From an uncultured Lachnospiraceae bacterium (GTDB lineage Bacteria > Bacillota > Clostridia > Lachnospirales > Lachnospiraceae), in the NCBI GenBank assembly GCA_910577675.1, contig CAJTOR010000062.1:1-13945 (forward strand): a DNA stretch of 13,945 nt, in the 5' to 3' direction. This document shows positions 13,013 to 13,945 of the stretch, piece after piece. Numbering within the stretch: position 1 is the stretch's first letter; every line of letters starts with the position of its first letter. A program made the translations under genes and the position numbers. The notes below the pieces were generated by a model, which was not told the DNA's origin, searched no databases, and saw only the letters and a program-made list of their open reading frames with translations.

Positions 13013-13945
13013 ATGAACGGACAAAATTATGAGCAGGAAATTAACCTGGGGAAGGTGTTTTACCGCATCTTCCGCGATTGGCGCAAAATCTTTGTTGCCG
13101 CCCTCCTCGTCGCAGTGGTGGTTGGAGCCGGGAATTTTGCCGCAAAAAGGATAAAGACCGCCAACCCCGAGTACACAAGGAAGGCGGAAGAAAATTACAT
13201 GCGTGAACTTGCGGCGTTCCAGGCGACGGGGGAAACCCTTTTGCGGGAGATCACAAACTTGGAGGAAACGCGCGCGGAGCGGGAGGGTTACAATGCGGAC
13301 TCAATCCTGATGAAGATTAACCCGTACCGTGAATATAACGCCTCCCTCCAGCTCTATGTAGCGACCGACTACCAGATCGTGCCGGAGCTGACCTACCAGG
13401 ACATTGACCTCTCAAACCGTATCCTGCGTTCCTATATTACCTATATGGTAAATGGCGATATGTACCAGTATATCCTGGAGCATCTTTCCGAGCCCGTGGA
13501 ACTGCGTTATTTGAAGGAAGTGCTCACCATTGCCCCGGACTATGACAACCGGATGGTCACACTCAATGTGCGGGAGGTGGATGCACAGGGATGTGAGGAA
13601 ATTCTTGCGCTTGCACTGGAGGGAATCCTTGCAAAACGGCCGGGGATTGTGGCTGCCATTGGGGAGCATGAATTAAACACGGTAAACCAGGCGGTCTATG
13701 AGGCGGTGAACCTGGAGCTTGATGAGTGGCAGAAAGCAAATATCCAGTATGTTACTGGACTGAGTATAAAGCTTCAGGAAAAGGCGGAGGAATATGCCAG
13801 GTGGGAGCAGTCAGTAGAGCCACAGAAAGAGTATACTATTGTAAGGATTATAAAGGATTCCATAAAGAAGTTTATCCTTGCCTTCCTGGTTGGCGCAGTG
13901 CTTGCCGCCGCCTTTATCGCCTTCCGCTATATTATGTCGGACAAA
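13013..13945 (+). CDS. Wzz/CapA-type polysaccharide chain-length regulator (partial, runs off the window)
   Basis: Membrane polysaccharide co-polymerase expected to set capsule chain length. The open frame has 311 codons with no stop before the window ends. A cytoplasmic N-terminus (INLGKVFYRIFRDWRKI) leads to transmembrane segment 1 at about residues 26-44. A long, charged, coiled-coil-prone extracellular region follows, with ELAAFQ, LLREITNLEETRAEREG and NASLQLYVATDY. A second segment lies at about 286-307 and ends RYIMSDK at the window edge; this two-segment layout is the Wzz hallmark. ATG 13013 has GGGAGG (12998-13003) nine bases upstream. A stop soon after the edge would make it a simple Wzz; a tyrosine-kinase domain fused downstream cannot be excluded. 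Such genes usually head capsule operons, so here it may begin a new transcription unit. Confidence 0.78.
   Translation, partial: MNGQNYEQEINLGKVFYRIFRDWRKIFVAALLVAVVVGAGNFAAKRIKTANPEYTRKAEENYMRELAAFQATGETLLREITNLEETRAEREGYNADSILMKINPYREYNASLQLYVATDYQIVPELTYQDIDLSNRILRSYITYMVNGDMYQYILEHLSEPVELRYLKEVLTIAPDYDNRMVTLNVREVDAQGCEEILALALEGILAKRPGIVAAIGEHELNTVNQAVYEAVNLELDEWQKANIQYVTGLSIKLQEKAEEYARWEQSVEPQKEYTIVRIIKDSIKKFILAFLVGAVLAAAFIAFRYIMSDK

Noticed and set aside
1..13945. Insertion sequences, CRISPR arrays, tRNA or rRNA genes
   Set aside because: No transposase motifs, no regularly spaced repeats and no tRNA- or rRNA-like stretch were seen while reading either strand.

Overview
The window is the interior of a Gram-positive capsular/exopolysaccharide locus. 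Every supported gene lies on the + strand. Purine-rich GGAGG-type ribosome sites, GTG/TTG starts and short overlaps between genes point to a Firmicute, most likely a clostridial (Lachnospiraceae-like) gut bacterium. That placement is an inference from style and gene content; there is no phylogenetic marker here.

Layout: (1) bases 1-2698, AT-rich: the tail of an unidentified upstream gene, a sialyltransferase-like glycosyltransferase, and a Wzx flippase. (2) bases 2896-7674, intermediate composition: a complete sialic acid module. It holds a NeuD-type acetyltransferase, NeuB synthase, a gene joining a degenerate NeuA-like domain to an SGNH esterase domain, a free-standing NeuA CMP-sialate synthetase and NeuC UDP-GlcNAc 2-epimerase. 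(3) bases 7675-9126, AT-rich again: a non-coding stretch and a membrane acyltransferase-3 gene broken by a frameshift. (4) bases 9127-12843, the most GC-rich part: three enzymes (CapE/FnlA, CapG/FnlC, CapF/FnlB types) that together make UDP-L-FucNAc. (5) bases 12844-13945: a structured spacer and the start of a Wzz-type chain-length regulator that runs off the window.

How it works together (inference): NeuC, NeuB and NeuA turn UDP-GlcNAc into CMP-sialic acid through ManNAc, and the first glycosyltransferase would transfer the sialic acid. CapE, CapG and CapF supply UDP-L-FucNAc. Wzx exports lipid-linked repeat units and the Wzz protein sets chain length. NeuD, the SGNH domain and the acyltransferase would control O-acetylation of the glycan. 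The initiating transferase, polymerase and other glycosyltransferases must lie outside the window.

The most notable signal is an uninterrupted run of 11 G at 4933-4943 inside the NeuA-like/SGNH gene. As written, the run puts the two halves out of frame. Ten or thirteen G would restore a 385-residue fusion resembling the bifunctional NeuA of group B Streptococcus. Its nucleotidyltransferase half has lost key motifs, while an intact NeuA sits directly downstream. This looks like a phase-variable sialic acid O-acetylesterase. A second O-acetylation candidate, the acyltransferase, is also frameshifted, so this haplotype may be OFF for two surface modifications.
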